Shown piece by piece: positions 34,557 to 43,014 of a DNA stretch of 64,000 bases. How positions within the stretch are numbered: the first letter of the stretch is position 1; every line of letters begins with the position of its first letter. This DNA is from Flavobacterium ammoniigenes. Its GTDB lineage: Bacteria > Bacteroidota > Bacteroidia > Flavobacteriales > Flavobacteriaceae. The position numbers and the translations under genes were made by a program. The notes under the pieces are model-generated. The model searched no databases and was not told the DNA's origin. It saw only the letters and a program-made list of their open reading frames with translations. Location of the stretch: contig NZ_AP025184.1 in NCBI RefSeq assembly GCF_020886055.1, positions 1,240,001 to 1,304,000 of the forward strand, written 5' to 3'.

Positions 34557-35062
34557 TTTGTAATTATTTGGTATAACCAATCTTTTATTCGTTCTTGTTG
34601 TATTTGTTGTATTTGATTCGAATCCATCAAATGATTCAATGCTTTATAAATGTCTGGAAATTGCTGTTCAATTTCCGTAACTCTTTTTGTAAGTACTTCA
34701 TATGTTAGCGCAAATTTTCGAAGCGAAACAAAACTGCGTATGATGGCAATGTTAATTTCAATAGTTTTTTCGTTATTCAAAACACTGGAAAGCATGGCGA
34801 CTCCTTGTTCTGTAAAAGCGAAGGGAGTTGCAGCGCCTAATTTCCTTTTTGATGGTATCACAGATTGTGATACCAAATCATTTACTTCTTATTCAGTCAA
34901 TTCAAACATGAAGTCTAGAGGAAATCGGTTTAGGTTTCTTCTGACGGCTTGTTTTACTATTCTTGTTTCCGTAGCATATAATTCAGCTAAATCAAAATCG
35001 AGTAATACTTTATAAACTCTGATTTCGATAATTTTTTGGGTAATGATTTGGGATTTGGGCAT
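34532..35062 (-). pseudogene. ORF6N-domain (KilA-N-like) gene, interrupted by an in-frame TAA
   Basis: The frame from ATG 35060-35062 ([36 protein letters not shown], then LTE) meets TAA at 34889-34891 (codon 58), then continues without shift as EVNDLVSQSVIPSKRKLG, FAFTEQGVAMLSSVL to a normal stop at 34532. The two parts together make a full ORF6N protein with FPLDFMFEL and FTEQGVAML. ORF6N occurs in phage-type antirepressors and chromosomal copies are common in Bacteroidota. A single base change (GAA to TAA) explains it. The 3' end overlaps pgm by 25 bases. Confidence 0.8.
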
Positions 35063-35079
35063 TCAATTCAAATTAGGGT

Positions 35080-36033
35080 TTAATTCAGTTCATTGGCAAT
35101 TTTATAAAGTTCTTCGTTATTTTTAGTTCGAAGGATTATCTCACCCAAGAACCCAGCTAGGAATAATTGAGTTCCAATAATCATTGTGGTTAGTGCGATA
35201 TAGAATAGGGGATTCTCAGTAACTAACATAGTATGGAAGCCTGCGTACAAACGGTACAATTTGACTCCAATGATTAATCCAGTTGATATGAACCCAATAA
35301 TAAACATCAATACGCCTGCTGCTCCAAAAAAGTGCATCGGTCGTTTTCCATAACGCGATAAAAACCAAATGGTAATTAAATCCAAGAAGCCATTAATAAA
35401 TCGGCTCATACCAAATTTGGACTCGCCGTATTTTCTAGCTTGGTGTTGTACCACTTTTTCGCCAATTTTATTAAAGCCAGCGTTTTTGGCTAAAACCGGA
35501 ATATAACGGTGCATTTCGCCCGACACTTCCACATTCTTTACCACCACATTTTTGTAGGCTTTTAAGCCGCAGTTAAAATCATTCAAATACACACCCGATG
35601 TTTTTCGAGCCGCCCAGTTGAATAATTTCGACGGGATATTTTTCGCCACTACCGAATCGTAGCGTTTCTTTTTCCAACCTGAAACCAAGTCGTAGTTTCC
35701 GTTAATAATCATATCATACAAACCAGGAATTTCTTCAGGACTGTCTTGCAAATCGGCATCCATAGTAATTATGACATCGCCTTGAGCTTTGGCAAATCCA
35801 GCATGCAGGGCTTGCGATTTCCCAAAGTTTTTCATAAAACGAATTCCTTTTACATGAGGATTTTCTTGAGCAAATTGTTCAATATACTGCCAAGAATTAT
35901 CGGTACTTCCATCGTCAAGAAAGATAATTTCGTAGGTGTAGTTATTGGTTTGCATCACTTTGATAATCCAAGTGTACAATTCGTTAAGCGATTCCTCTTC
36001 GTTAAGAAGCGGGATTAGTATGGATAGATTCAT
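35080..36033 (-). CDS. family 2 glycosyltransferase, GtrB/DPM-like
   Basis: 317 residues: GT-A domain at 1-230 with DDGSTDNSW, ITMDADLQDSPEEIP and NDFNCGLKAYKN, followed by two transmembrane helices (about 235-310). Such enzymes move a sugar from a nucleotide donor to polyprenyl phosphate, often for lipid-linked glycan modification. Acceptor and sugar are not decided by sequence. Followed upstream by DUF4199 gene on the same strand (six bases). Confidence 0.9.
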   Translation of the reverse strand: MNLSILIPLLNEEESLNELYTWIIKVMQTNNYTYEIIFLDDGSTDNSWQYIEQFAQENPHVKGIRFMKNFGKSQALHAGFAKAQGDVIITMDADLQDSPEEIPGLYDMIINGNYDLVSGWKKKRYDSVVAKNIPSKLFNWAARKTSGVYLNDFNCGLKAYKNVVVKNVEVSGEMHRYIPVLAKNAGFNKIGEKVVQHQARKYGESKFGMSRFINGFLDLITIWFLSRYGKRPMHFFGAAGVLMFIIGFISTGLIIGVKLYRLYAGFHTMLVTENPLFYIALTTMIIGTQLFLAGFLGEIILRTKNNEELYKIANELN

Positions 36034-36039
36034 GTAGTT

Positions 36040-36567
36040 TTATTCTTGTGACTTGCTTTTGAAAAACGCGGCCATAATTAAGCCAATAATGGAGCTAATC
36101 AAGATACTGTAAACGGACCCTTTTAATAATTCAATTACAGAATAGGGATTGCTTTCATTCATTTTTGCAATCATTTCATTGATAGCTGCTGCAGGCGAAT
36201 TGAATTTTTGCATCATTTCAACTGCATTTTTTATGGTGATTTCTTTTAAAGTATCTTGAATTGATGGGTCGATAACATTGAAAAGTAGAATATTAAATAG
36301 GGTTCCAATTAATGTCCCAACTACAGCAGAAATAAAATAAGTAGTAAAGGCATCTTTAAATACAAATACACCCTTCAACTCTTTCTTTGTTTTGGAAAGT
36401 AATACGATACTAATTGTTAGATAAATTACCATACTCACTACACCAATCCACCAAGAGACGAATAGATTTAAATCAATAGCATAGATAGTTGAGGTTATTA
36501 ATGCAGATACAATTCCAGACAATACACCAAAAGTTAGTCCGTTCTTTTTAATAGTTTCATTTATCAT
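36040..36567 (-). CDS. DUF4199 membrane protein
   Basis: 175 residues with four hydrophobic segments and the DUF4199 layout: LTFGVLSGIVSALITSTIYA, LNLFVSWWIGVVSMVIYL, FVFKDAFTTYFISAVVGT, and a C-terminal hairpin. The function is unknown. Upstream gene of the family 2 glycosyltransferase, in a likely two-gene unit, an arrangement seen in other flavobacteria (recalled). A -7-like TATATTTG is at 36595-36602 (minus strand). Confidence 0.87.
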   Translation of the reverse strand: MINETIKKNGLTFGVLSGIVSALITSTIYAIDLNLFVSWWIGVVSMVIYLTISIVLLSKTKKELKGVFVFKDAFTTYFISAVVGTLIGTLFNILLFNVIDPSIQDTLKEITIKNAVEMMQKFNSPAAAINEMIAKMNESNPYSVIELLKGSVYSILISSIIGLIMAAFFKSKSQE

Positions 36568-36669
36568 GATGTAAAAATTTTAAAAATTAATCTACAAATA
36601 TAGCAATTACTACATTATTAGTAACGAAAAATCGCGATTTAGCGATTGATAAAAAAAGTAAGACAAAGA

Positions 36670-36699
36670 TTTGATTATTAAAAAATAAGTGTAAATTTG
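36670..36699 (+). promoter_or_regulatory. promoter of rpmE2
   Basis: TTTG (36670-36673), 18 bases, TAAATTTG (36692-36699). It implies a 5' leader of about 105 bases. Confidence 0.75.
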
Positions 36700-36812
36700 C
36701 AAACTCAAAATAATAATGTAAAAACAAAAAGTTATACTTGGTTTATACCTTTTCTGTTAGAAGAAAAGCTTCAAAACACAATTATAATTGAAACTAATAA
36801 AAAAGAATTACG

Positions 36813-37064
36813 ATGAAAAAAGGTGTACACCCAGAAAATTACAGATTAGTTGCTTTTAAAGACATGTCAAATGATGATGTTTTTATTACTAAATCTACTG
36901 CTGAAACTAAAGAAACTGTCACTGTTGACGGTGTAGAATATCCAGTTGTAAAAATGGAGATTTCTAGAACTTCTCACCCTTTTTACACAGGTAAATCTAA
37001 ATTAATTGATACTGCAGGTCGTATCGATAAATTCAAAACTAAATACGCGAAACACGTTAAATAA
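36813..37064 (+). CDS. rpmE2: 50S ribosomal protein L31, type B
   Basis: 83 residues: [39 protein letters not shown]. No Cys at all, so it is the zinc-independent (C-minus, type B) paralogue, which in many bacteria replaces zinc-binding L31 under zinc limitation. In Bacteroidota this may be the only L31; the window does not show. Single gene with consensus promoter, an unusually long leader and its own terminator. Confidence 0.96.
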   Translation: MKKGVHPENYRLVAFKDMSNDDVFITKSTAETKETVTVDGVEYPVVKMEISRTSHPFYTGKSKLIDTAGRIDKFKTKYAKHVK

Positions 37065-37088
37065 TTTTAATTCGTTTCTTCTTATACT

Positions 37089-37118
37089 AAGCCTCACAAT
37101 TTGTGAGGCTTTTTTTAT
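37089..37118 (+). terminator. terminator of rpmE2
   Basis: AGCCTCACAA / TTGTGAGGCT with a T8 tract; a nearly loopless hairpin as written, so the loop is formed by breaking the inner pairs. Confidence 0.85.
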
Positions 37119-37130
37119 GTAAAAACTTTG

Positions 37131-37138
37131 TAACTTTG
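37131..37138 (+). promoter_or_regulatory. -7 element of the GlmU-like gene
   Basis: TAACTTTG consensus, about 28 bases upstream of ATG 37167; the -33 element is not evident. Confidence 0.5.
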
Positions 37139-37166
37139 ACCACTTATAACTTTGAAATTTTTCAAA

Positions 37167-38342
37167 ATGAATTACATCCTTTTTGACGGTCCTGCTCGAA
37201 ATGCACTTTTGCCCTTCACTTTTACCCGGCCAGTAGCCGATATTTTAATCGGAATTTTGACGATCCGCCAAAAATGGGAAGCCTATTTAGGTTCAACCAC
37301 CACCACCTTGACCGAAGACTACCTTACCGATAAATTCCCTATGGTAGAAATGGAACAAAATGTGATGATCAACGCTTCATTTTTGCCAACTGCTACTTTG
37401 GTTGACATGATTCAGAATTTGGAATCCAATCAAGCTATTTTTAAAGGTGAAGAAGTGATTGCTTTTTATACCAATGAAGAGCAAGAAGAAGTTGATTTTG
37501 ACACCTATGAAATACTTGAATATACAGATGACTGTATAACCGTAGCTCACACTTGGGATATATTTGCCAAAAACGATGCAGCGCTTCGTGCTGATTTTGC
37601 GTTTTTGACTCAAGATAGAAAATCGCAACCGATTCCAAAATCAGTGAATGTAATGGCACCCGAGCATATTTTTATAGAAGAAGGAGCCAAATTAGAGTTT
37701 GTTACTTTAAACGCATCTACAGGGCCAATTTATATTGGTAAAAATGCTGAAATTATGGAAGGCTCTGTAATTCGTGGACCTTTTGCTTTGTGCGAAGGAG
37801 CTGGAGTAAAATTGGCGACAAAAGTCTATGGTGCAACAACCGTTGGGCCGTATTCTAAAATTGGAGGCGAAGTGAATAATTCGGTTTTATTTGCCTATTC
37901 GAATAAAGGGCATGACGGATTTTTAGGTAATTCTGTTTTGGGTGAATGGTGTAATATTGGCGCAGACAGTAATAATTCCAATCTTAAAAACAACTACGAA
38001 GAAGTAAAATTATGGAGTTACGAAACCGAAGGTTTTGCTAAAACGGGCTTGCAATTTTGTGGTTTGATGATGGGTGATCATAGTAAGTGCGGAATCAATA
38101 CGATGTTCAATACCGGAACTGTTGTAGGAGTAAGTGCGAATATTTTTGGTAGTGGTTTTCCTCGCAATTTTGTACCTAGTTTTTCTTGGGGAGGCGCCGC
38201 TGGATTTACTACCTATGTAACTAGTAAAGCTTTTGCTACCGCAAAATTAGTAATGAGCCGCAGAGATGTGGAATTTGACCAAAAAGAACAAGCCATTTTA
38301 GAACACGTCTTTGAAGAAACCAAAAAGTGGCGAAAAGAATAA
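37167..38342 (+). CDS. GlmU-like sugar nucleotidyltransferase family protein
   Basis: 391 residues from ATG 37167. The N-terminal part starts NYILFDGPARNALLPFTFTR and is a weak nucleotidyltransferase-like domain; from about residue 180 there are left-handed beta-helix hexapeptide repeats (NAEIMEGSVIRGPFAL, CEGAGVKLATKVYGATTVG), as in sugar acyl- or nucleotidyltransferases. Annotated in Bacteroidota as a GlmU-family protein; the substrate is not known and the pyrophosphorylase signature is not obvious. A TTG reading from 37152 is rejected. Confidence 0.82.
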   Translation: MNYILFDGPARNALLPFTFTRPVADILIGILTIRQKWEAYLGSTTTTLTEDYLTDKFPMVEMEQNVMINASFLPTATLVDMIQNLESNQAIFKGEEVIAFYTNEEQEEVDFDTYEILEYTDDCITVAHTWDIFAKNDAALRADFAFLTQDRKSQPIPKSVNVMAPEHIFIEEGAKLEFVTLNASTGPIYIGKNAEIMEGSVIRGPFALCEGAGVKLATKVYGATTVGPYSKIGGEVNNSVLFAYSNKGHDGFLGNSVLGEWCNIGADSNNSNLKNNYEEVKLWSYETEGFAKTGLQFCGLMMGDHSKCGINTMFNTGTVVGVSANIFGSGFPRNFVPSFSWGGAAGFTTYVTSKAFATAKLVMSRRDVEFDQKEQAILEHVFEETKKWRKE

Positions 38343-38360
38343 CAGATTAGAATACTTTAT

Positions 38361-38395
38361 AAAAAAAAACTCGCATCAATTGATGCGAGTTTTTT
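38361..38395. terminator. bidirectional terminator
   Basis: ACTCGCATCAATTGATGCGAGT with flanking A/T tracts; serves the GlmU-like gene and the opposite Kelch gene. Confidence 0.9.
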
Positions 38396-38399
38396 GTTT

Positions 38400-39782
38400 T
38401 TACTTGACTCTAATAAAATGGTCTTTCAACTTGATTTCTTTCATTCGTTTGTCATCAGGATTTTTTCTATACAATATAATCTCACTTTTGTTATAGCCAG
38501 TAATCAAACTCAATTTTGTGATAATAGAATTTAACGTATTTTCTCTACGTTTTGTAATACTTGAATAATTTTCTGATAAATCGGCTTGTTCAAATAAATT
38601 GTTTAACGAGTTGATCGGGATATATTCAGATTGATTGTGAATCAAATGCAAAATTATTTTTAATTCATTTGTATCGAAAGCATCAATAACTTTACTTTTA
38701 AATTGCAATTGTTGGGAGTTGTTGTCAAATAGAATACTCTTGTGTTGAATCAATTTATTTTTGAATTTTGACTTGTAAAATAGATAGGATAAAAAGACAA
38801 CTATTGCTAACAACACAAAGGAATATATCCATTTTTCAAATGGGTTGGTAATAAAAGTTTCGGTCTGAATTGGATTATGTAATATAGTATTGAGTTTTAT
38901 TCGAATGATTTTAGTTTTTACCGAAGTGCTTAAGAAATGAACAACAACAAGTTCTTGAGATTTCTCATCAAAATACAACGATTTAATATTAAATACTGAT
39001 GGTAATATGTATTTTTTAATAGTATTGGTTGTTATATCAATCTCTAGTAGTTTATTGTCAGCTCCTCGGCTAATCATGTACATTTTGGACCCAAATTGGA
39101 AATTAAAATAGCAATCTGTCGAGTTGTATTTAGGGTTGTATATTCCTTCTTTACTCCATGACATAGTTTTAAGGTTCAGTTTCCAAACAATGTTGTCACT
39201 AGGGACTTGTCCAAAATAAAAATCTTTAGAATTTTCGGATAATCCACCAAAAATATACAAATTATCTCCCATTAAAATTTTATTGGCATCACGTCTCAAA
39301 GAAGGAAATTCACTTCCAAAAGTTTGAATAGCGATCCATTCTTTTGACTTAAATATATATTTTGTCAATATGTTTTTGAAGGTAAATAGGCCATAACCTC
39401 CAAAATAGTAGATTTCATTTTTGTAAACAAAAGTGGTAGCCCCAAATTGATTTTGATGTAAAAAAGAATTATCTATTCTAATTATGGAGTCATTTCTCCA
39501 TTCTAAAACTGGACCACAACCATTGTGTGCAAAATAATTTTTATTACCGATCGTGAAAGCATTGTATCTTGATATTATTTCTGGATAACTAGTATGCTTT
39601 AAAAGCTGAAGTTTTTTAGGTGTGTTTTTATAATAGACAGAATCACTTTCAATTACGATTGCTTGTCGGGATCTTGCATCTTGAAAAAGATACGTTTCTC
39701 CTTTGTATTGATCCATTTGTGCAGCCCCTTGAATAGAAATGAGCAATGCAAAACAGTAGAAAATATTTTGGATCCGGTTCAT
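38400..39782 (-). CDS. Kelch-type sensor with one TM helix and a cytoplasmic regulatory tail
   Basis: 460 residues. A signal peptide or anchor (about 1-20, ending SIQGAAQ) precedes an exported region of about 300 residues with Kelch-like YYFGGYG and LYIFGGLSE blades, then a transmembrane helix (about 318-340, SFVLLAIVVFLSYLF) and a C-terminal cytoplasmic part of about 120 residues. That part (EYIPINSLNNLFEQADLSEN, then SSITKRRENTLNSIITKL) looks winged-helix-like, as in one-component membrane regulators. The HTH reading is by eye. The target is not known; it could act on genes elsewhere. Confidence 0.65.
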   Translation of the reverse strand: MNRIQNIFYCFALLISIQGAAQMDQYKGETYLFQDARSRQAIVIESDSVYYKNTPKKLQLLKHTSYPEIISRYNAFTIGNKNYFAHNGCGPVLEWRNDSIIRIDNSFLHQNQFGATTFVYKNEIYYFGGYGLFTFKNILTKYIFKSKEWIAIQTFGSEFPSLRRDANKILMGDNLYIFGGLSENSKDFYFGQVPSDNIVWKLNLKTMSWSKEGIYNPKYNSTDCYFNFQFGSKMYMISRGADNKLLEIDITTNTIKKYILPSVFNIKSLYFDEKSQELVVVHFLSTSVKTKIIRIKLNTILHNPIQTETFITNPFEKWIYSFVLLAIVVFLSYLFYKSKFKNKLIQHKSILFDNNSQQLQFKSKVIDAFDTNELKIILHLIHNQSEYIPINSLNNLFEQADLSENYSSITKRRENTLNSIITKLSLITGYNKSEIILYRKNPDDKRMKEIKLKDHFIRVK

Positions 39783-39833
39783 AGATTTAGAATTGGTTCA
39801 AATAGTTTTCTAATATACTATTTTTATTACAAT

Positions 39834-40244
39834 TTACAAAGCGGGAACACTATCTGGAAGTAAGTTTCTTCTAATTTCACTAATAAGACTAATATAGTCA
39901 TATTTTAATTTTTTAGGAATGCGTTTTTCAATAACGACATTGTTTTTCAAAATAATTTGAAGTCGGTAGGTTTTAAAATCTAAGGTATTGATCACGATAA
40001 AATTAATACAGAAAATAAGCATTGAAAAAATAGACAATTCCATATTGAGGTATTGCATGCAGAAAAGTGTAAAAATAAAGTACCCAATCAAAAAGGTTTT
40101 TAGGATTAATTTTCGTTTCCGAATACAAATATGAATTTTGGATACATCTTCAAAAGAGATTTGTTCTTTATTTTTTGAAGTGGGATTCTAAATAATGCCT
40201 GTTTTAACAAGGCTAATGATGGTAGTGGTTTCTTTTGTAATCAT
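39834..40244 (-). pseudogene. small membrane-protein gene with an in-frame TAG (tentative)
   Basis: From ATG 40242-40244 the frame reads MITKETTTIISLVKTGII, TAG (40188-40190), NPTSKNKEQISFEDVSKIHI and on through two hydrophobic segments to LLPDSVPAL, ending at 39834. The region after the stop has no ATG start near its beginning. It resembles a normal gene with a basic segment (RKRKLILKT) before a membrane hairpin. The alternative is a shorter product from a TTG at 40091. No family is recognised, so the N-terminal part cannot be confirmed by similarity. Confidence 0.4.
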
Positions 40245-40592
40245 ATTCTTCGATTAAGTAACATTTTTACTTTTGTAAATTTCTGTAATTATGGTTGTCT
40301 ATCTTGAAATAATGCACGAAACAATATTTTCTACTATTTATATTTTGCAATTGCATGATTATCAATATATTTTAAAAATCTATTTATCGTATCCTTTTGT
40401 TTTAATTGTCTATTTAAACTATTTATTTGACATAATTTTTTGGTTTTGAATGCTCTAACGATCTATTTTGAATTGCATAACAATAAATCTTTACGATTAG
40501 TCTGCAAACAAAGACTGATTTAAATTATATTTGCGCCTTTAAAAACGGGAGGTCGAATTAGTGACTTTTCCAACATATAAACCCTTTACGCA
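40245..40592. other. AT-rich intergenic stretch
   Basis: About 350 bases with no credible coding frame. The only recognisable element is the -7 box TATATTTG at 40526-40533 for the ABC-F gene; a GGGAGG tract near 40549 is not at a start codon. No repeats, tRNA or clear terminator seen. Confidence 0.6.
40526..40533 (+). promoter_or_regulatory. -7 element of the ABC-F gene
   Basis: TATATTTG about 60 bases before the start codon; no consensus TTG upstream. Confidence 0.5.
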
Positions 40593-42227
40593 ATGATTAC
40601 AGTTAACGATATTTCGGTGCAATTTGGCGGAACTACACTTTTTAGTGAGGTTTCTTTCGCCATTAATGAAAATGATAAAATTGCCCTTATGGGTAAAAAT
40701 GGAGCGGGAAAATCAACGCTTTTGAAAATTATTGCAGGACAAAGTAAACCTTCAACAGGTTCGATTTCGGCACCTAAAGAAGCGGTGGTAGCTTATTTGC
40801 CTCAGCACTTATTGACTACCGATGGCGCTACTGTAATGGAAGAAGCATCCAAAGCCTTTGGTGAAATTTTCAAAATGAAAGCCGAGATTGACGAAGTAAA
40901 TGAGCAATTGACCGTTCGTACCGATTATGAAAGTGATGAGTACATGAAGTTGATTGAGCGTGTTTCGGACTTAAGTGAGAAATACTATGCTATTGAAGAA
41001 GTGAATTATGAAGCTGAGGTAGAAAAAATATTAATTGGTTTGGGATTTGTTCGTGACGATTTTACTCGTCAAACTTCAGAGTTTTCGGGAGGTTGGAGAA
41101 TGCGAATTGAATTGGCAAAAATTCTTTTACAGAAACCGGATTTGATTTTGCTAGATGAGCCAACAAACCATATGGATATTGAAAGTATTCAATGGTTAGA
41201 AGATTTTTTGATTAATCAAGCGAAAGCAGTCGTTGTGATTTCTCACGATAGAGCCTTTGTAGATAATATTACTAATCGTACCATTGAAGTAACTATGGGA
41301 CGAATTTATGATTACAAAGCCAAGTATTCTCATTATCTAGAATTGCGAAAAGACCGTCGTATGCACCAACAAAAAGCTTACGATGAGCAACAAAAAATGA
41401 TTGCCGACAACAGAGCCTTTATTGATCGTTTTAAAGGAACGTTTTCTAAGACCGATGCGGTACAATCGCGTGTGAAGATGTTAGAGAAACTTGAAATTGT
41501 TCAAGTAGACGAAGTAGATACCTCGGCTTTGAAATTGAAGTTTCCACCAGCGGCTCGTTCTGGTCAATATCCAGTAATTGTTAAAGAGTTGTCTAAATCC
41601 TATGGCGATCATGTGGTATTCAAAGATGCTAATTTAGTTATTGAGCGCGGGCAAAAAGTAGCCTTCGTTGGTAAAAATGGTGAAGGAAAATCGACTATGA
41701 TCAAAGCCATCATGAAAGAAATTGGTATTGATAGCGGTAGTGTCGAAATTGGTCACAACGCCCAAATTGGTTATTTTGCACAAAATCAAGCGGCTTTATT
41801 GGATGGCAATGCATCGATATTTGAGACTATTGACGATATAGCGGTAGGTGATGTTCGAACCAAAATTAAAGATATTTTAGGGGCGTTCATGTTTCATGGT
41901 GACGATGTTACTAAGAAAGTGAAAGTACTTTCTGGAGGAGAAAAAACACGTTTAGCAATGATAAAACTATTGTTAGAACCAGTGAACTTATTGATTCTGG
42001 ATGAGCCTTCGAATCATTTGGATATGAAGACTAAAGACATTATCAAAGAGGCCTTAAAAGATTTTGACGGAACGTTAATTTTAGTGTCACACGACCGTGA
42101 CTTCTTAGACGGTTTGGCAACTAAAGTGTTTGAATTTGGAAACAAAAGAGTGGTAGAACATTTCGAAGATATCGCTGGATTCTTGGCGCATAAGAAAATG
42201 GAGAGTTTGAGAGAAATCGAAAAGTAG
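40593..42227 (+). CDS. ABC-F family ATPase (EttA/Uup-type)
   Basis: 544 residues with two nucleotide-binding domains in tandem and no membrane segments: Walker A GKNGAGKST and GKNGEGKST, signatures FSGGWRMRIELA and LSGGEKTRL, Walker B LILLDEPTNHMD and LLILDEPSNHLD. A linker of about 70 residues (YLELRKDRRMHQQKAYDEQQ region) lies between them, as in ribosome-acting ABC-F proteins. Some members rescue ribosomes or protect from antibiotics; the group is not decided by sequence. Confidence 0.93.
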   Translation: MITVNDISVQFGGTTLFSEVSFAINENDKIALMGKNGAGKSTLLKIIAGQSKPSTGSISAPKEAVVAYLPQHLLTTDGATVMEEASKAFGEIFKMKAEIDEVNEQLTVRTDYESDEYMKLIERVSDLSEKYYAIEEVNYEAEVEKILIGLGFVRDDFTRQTSEFSGGWRMRIELAKILLQKPDLILLDEPTNHMDIESIQWLEDFLINQAKAVVVISHDRAFVDNITNRTIEVTMGRIYDYKAKYSHYLELRKDRRMHQQKAYDEQQKMIADNRAFIDRFKGTFSKTDAVQSRVKMLEKLEIVQVDEVDTSALKLKFPPAARSGQYPVIVKELSKSYGDHVVFKDANLVIERGQKVAFVGKNGEGKSTMIKAIMKEIGIDSGSVEIGHNAQIGYFAQNQAALLDGNASIFETIDDIAVGDVRTKIKDILGAFMFHGDDVTKKVKVLSGGEKTRLAMIKLLLEPVNLLILDEPSNHLDMKTKDIIKEALKDFDGTLILVSHDRDFLDGLATKVFEFGNKRVVEHFEDIAGFLAHKKMESLREIEK

Positions 42228-42318
42228 TTTTTGTTGCAACTTAATTTCTTTGTGCTGTTGGAATCAATTTTTCTGATTAATATCCTTATTTTTACCCTGA
42301 AGTAATGTTTTTTCGATA

Positions 42319-42987
42319 ATGGATACCAACAAGATTTCGGTGTATTGCATGCCTGGATTAGCGGCTAGTTCGCTAATATTTGAGCGCATTGCCTTGCCAG
42401 AAACGCATTTTGAAGTCCATCTTTTAGATTGGGAATTACCCATTGGAGACGAATCATTGCCAGCCTATGCCGAACGAATGTCGAAAAAAATTACAGCACC
42501 TAATCCGGTTTTGATTGGGGTTTCTTTCGGAGGGATTTTGGTGCAAGAAATGGCGGCCTATTTGAATCCGCTGAAAGTCATAATTATTTCAAGTGTGAAA
42601 TCGAATGTCGAATTTCCACGCCGAATGAAAATTGCCAAAACCACTAAAGCGTATAAATTAATTCCGACTTCCATTTTTTCGAACATAGAAAAGTTAAGTG
42701 CTTTTTCTTTTGGAAAATCCATAGGGCAACGATTGAAATTATACGAAAGGTATCTCTCTGTTCGCGATGTGCATTATCTAGACTGGGCTATTGAACGCGT
42801 TTTATTGTGGGATAGAACACGAGTGGATCCCAATGTGATTCATATTCACGGCGATGCCGATGAGGTGTTTCCTTTACAATATATTAAAAACTGTATTGTC
42901 GTAAAAGGAGGAACTCATGTACTGATTTTAAGTAAATACAAATGGCTTAACGATAACTTACCCTCGATTATTGAAGGTACTTTTTAG
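42319..42987 (+). CDS. alpha/beta hydrolase
   Basis: 222 residues: nucleophile elbow GVSFGGILVQE (Ser), acid in HGDADEVFP, and His in GGTHVLILS give the catalytic triad order. The substrate is unknown. It is followed after 27 bases by a lytic transglycosylase gene on the same strand, perhaps one unit. Confidence 0.85.
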   Translation: MDTNKISVYCMPGLAASSLIFERIALPETHFEVHLLDWELPIGDESLPAYAERMSKKITAPNPVLIGVSFGGILVQEMAAYLNPLKVIIISSVKSNVEFPRRMKIAKTTKAYKLIPTSIFSNIEKLSAFSFGKSIGQRLKLYERYLSVRDVHYLDWAIERVLLWDRTRVDPNVIHIHGDADEVFPLQYIKNCIVVKGGTHVLILSKYKWLNDNLPSIIEGTF

Positions 42988-43014
42988 TTGGTTAATCATA
43001 TAAAGACAAAATAA

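Noticed and set aside
40545..40555. GGGAGG tract as a Shine-Dalgarno site for the ABC-F gene
   Set aside because: It lies about 40 bases from the start codon, too far to act as a ribosome-binding site.
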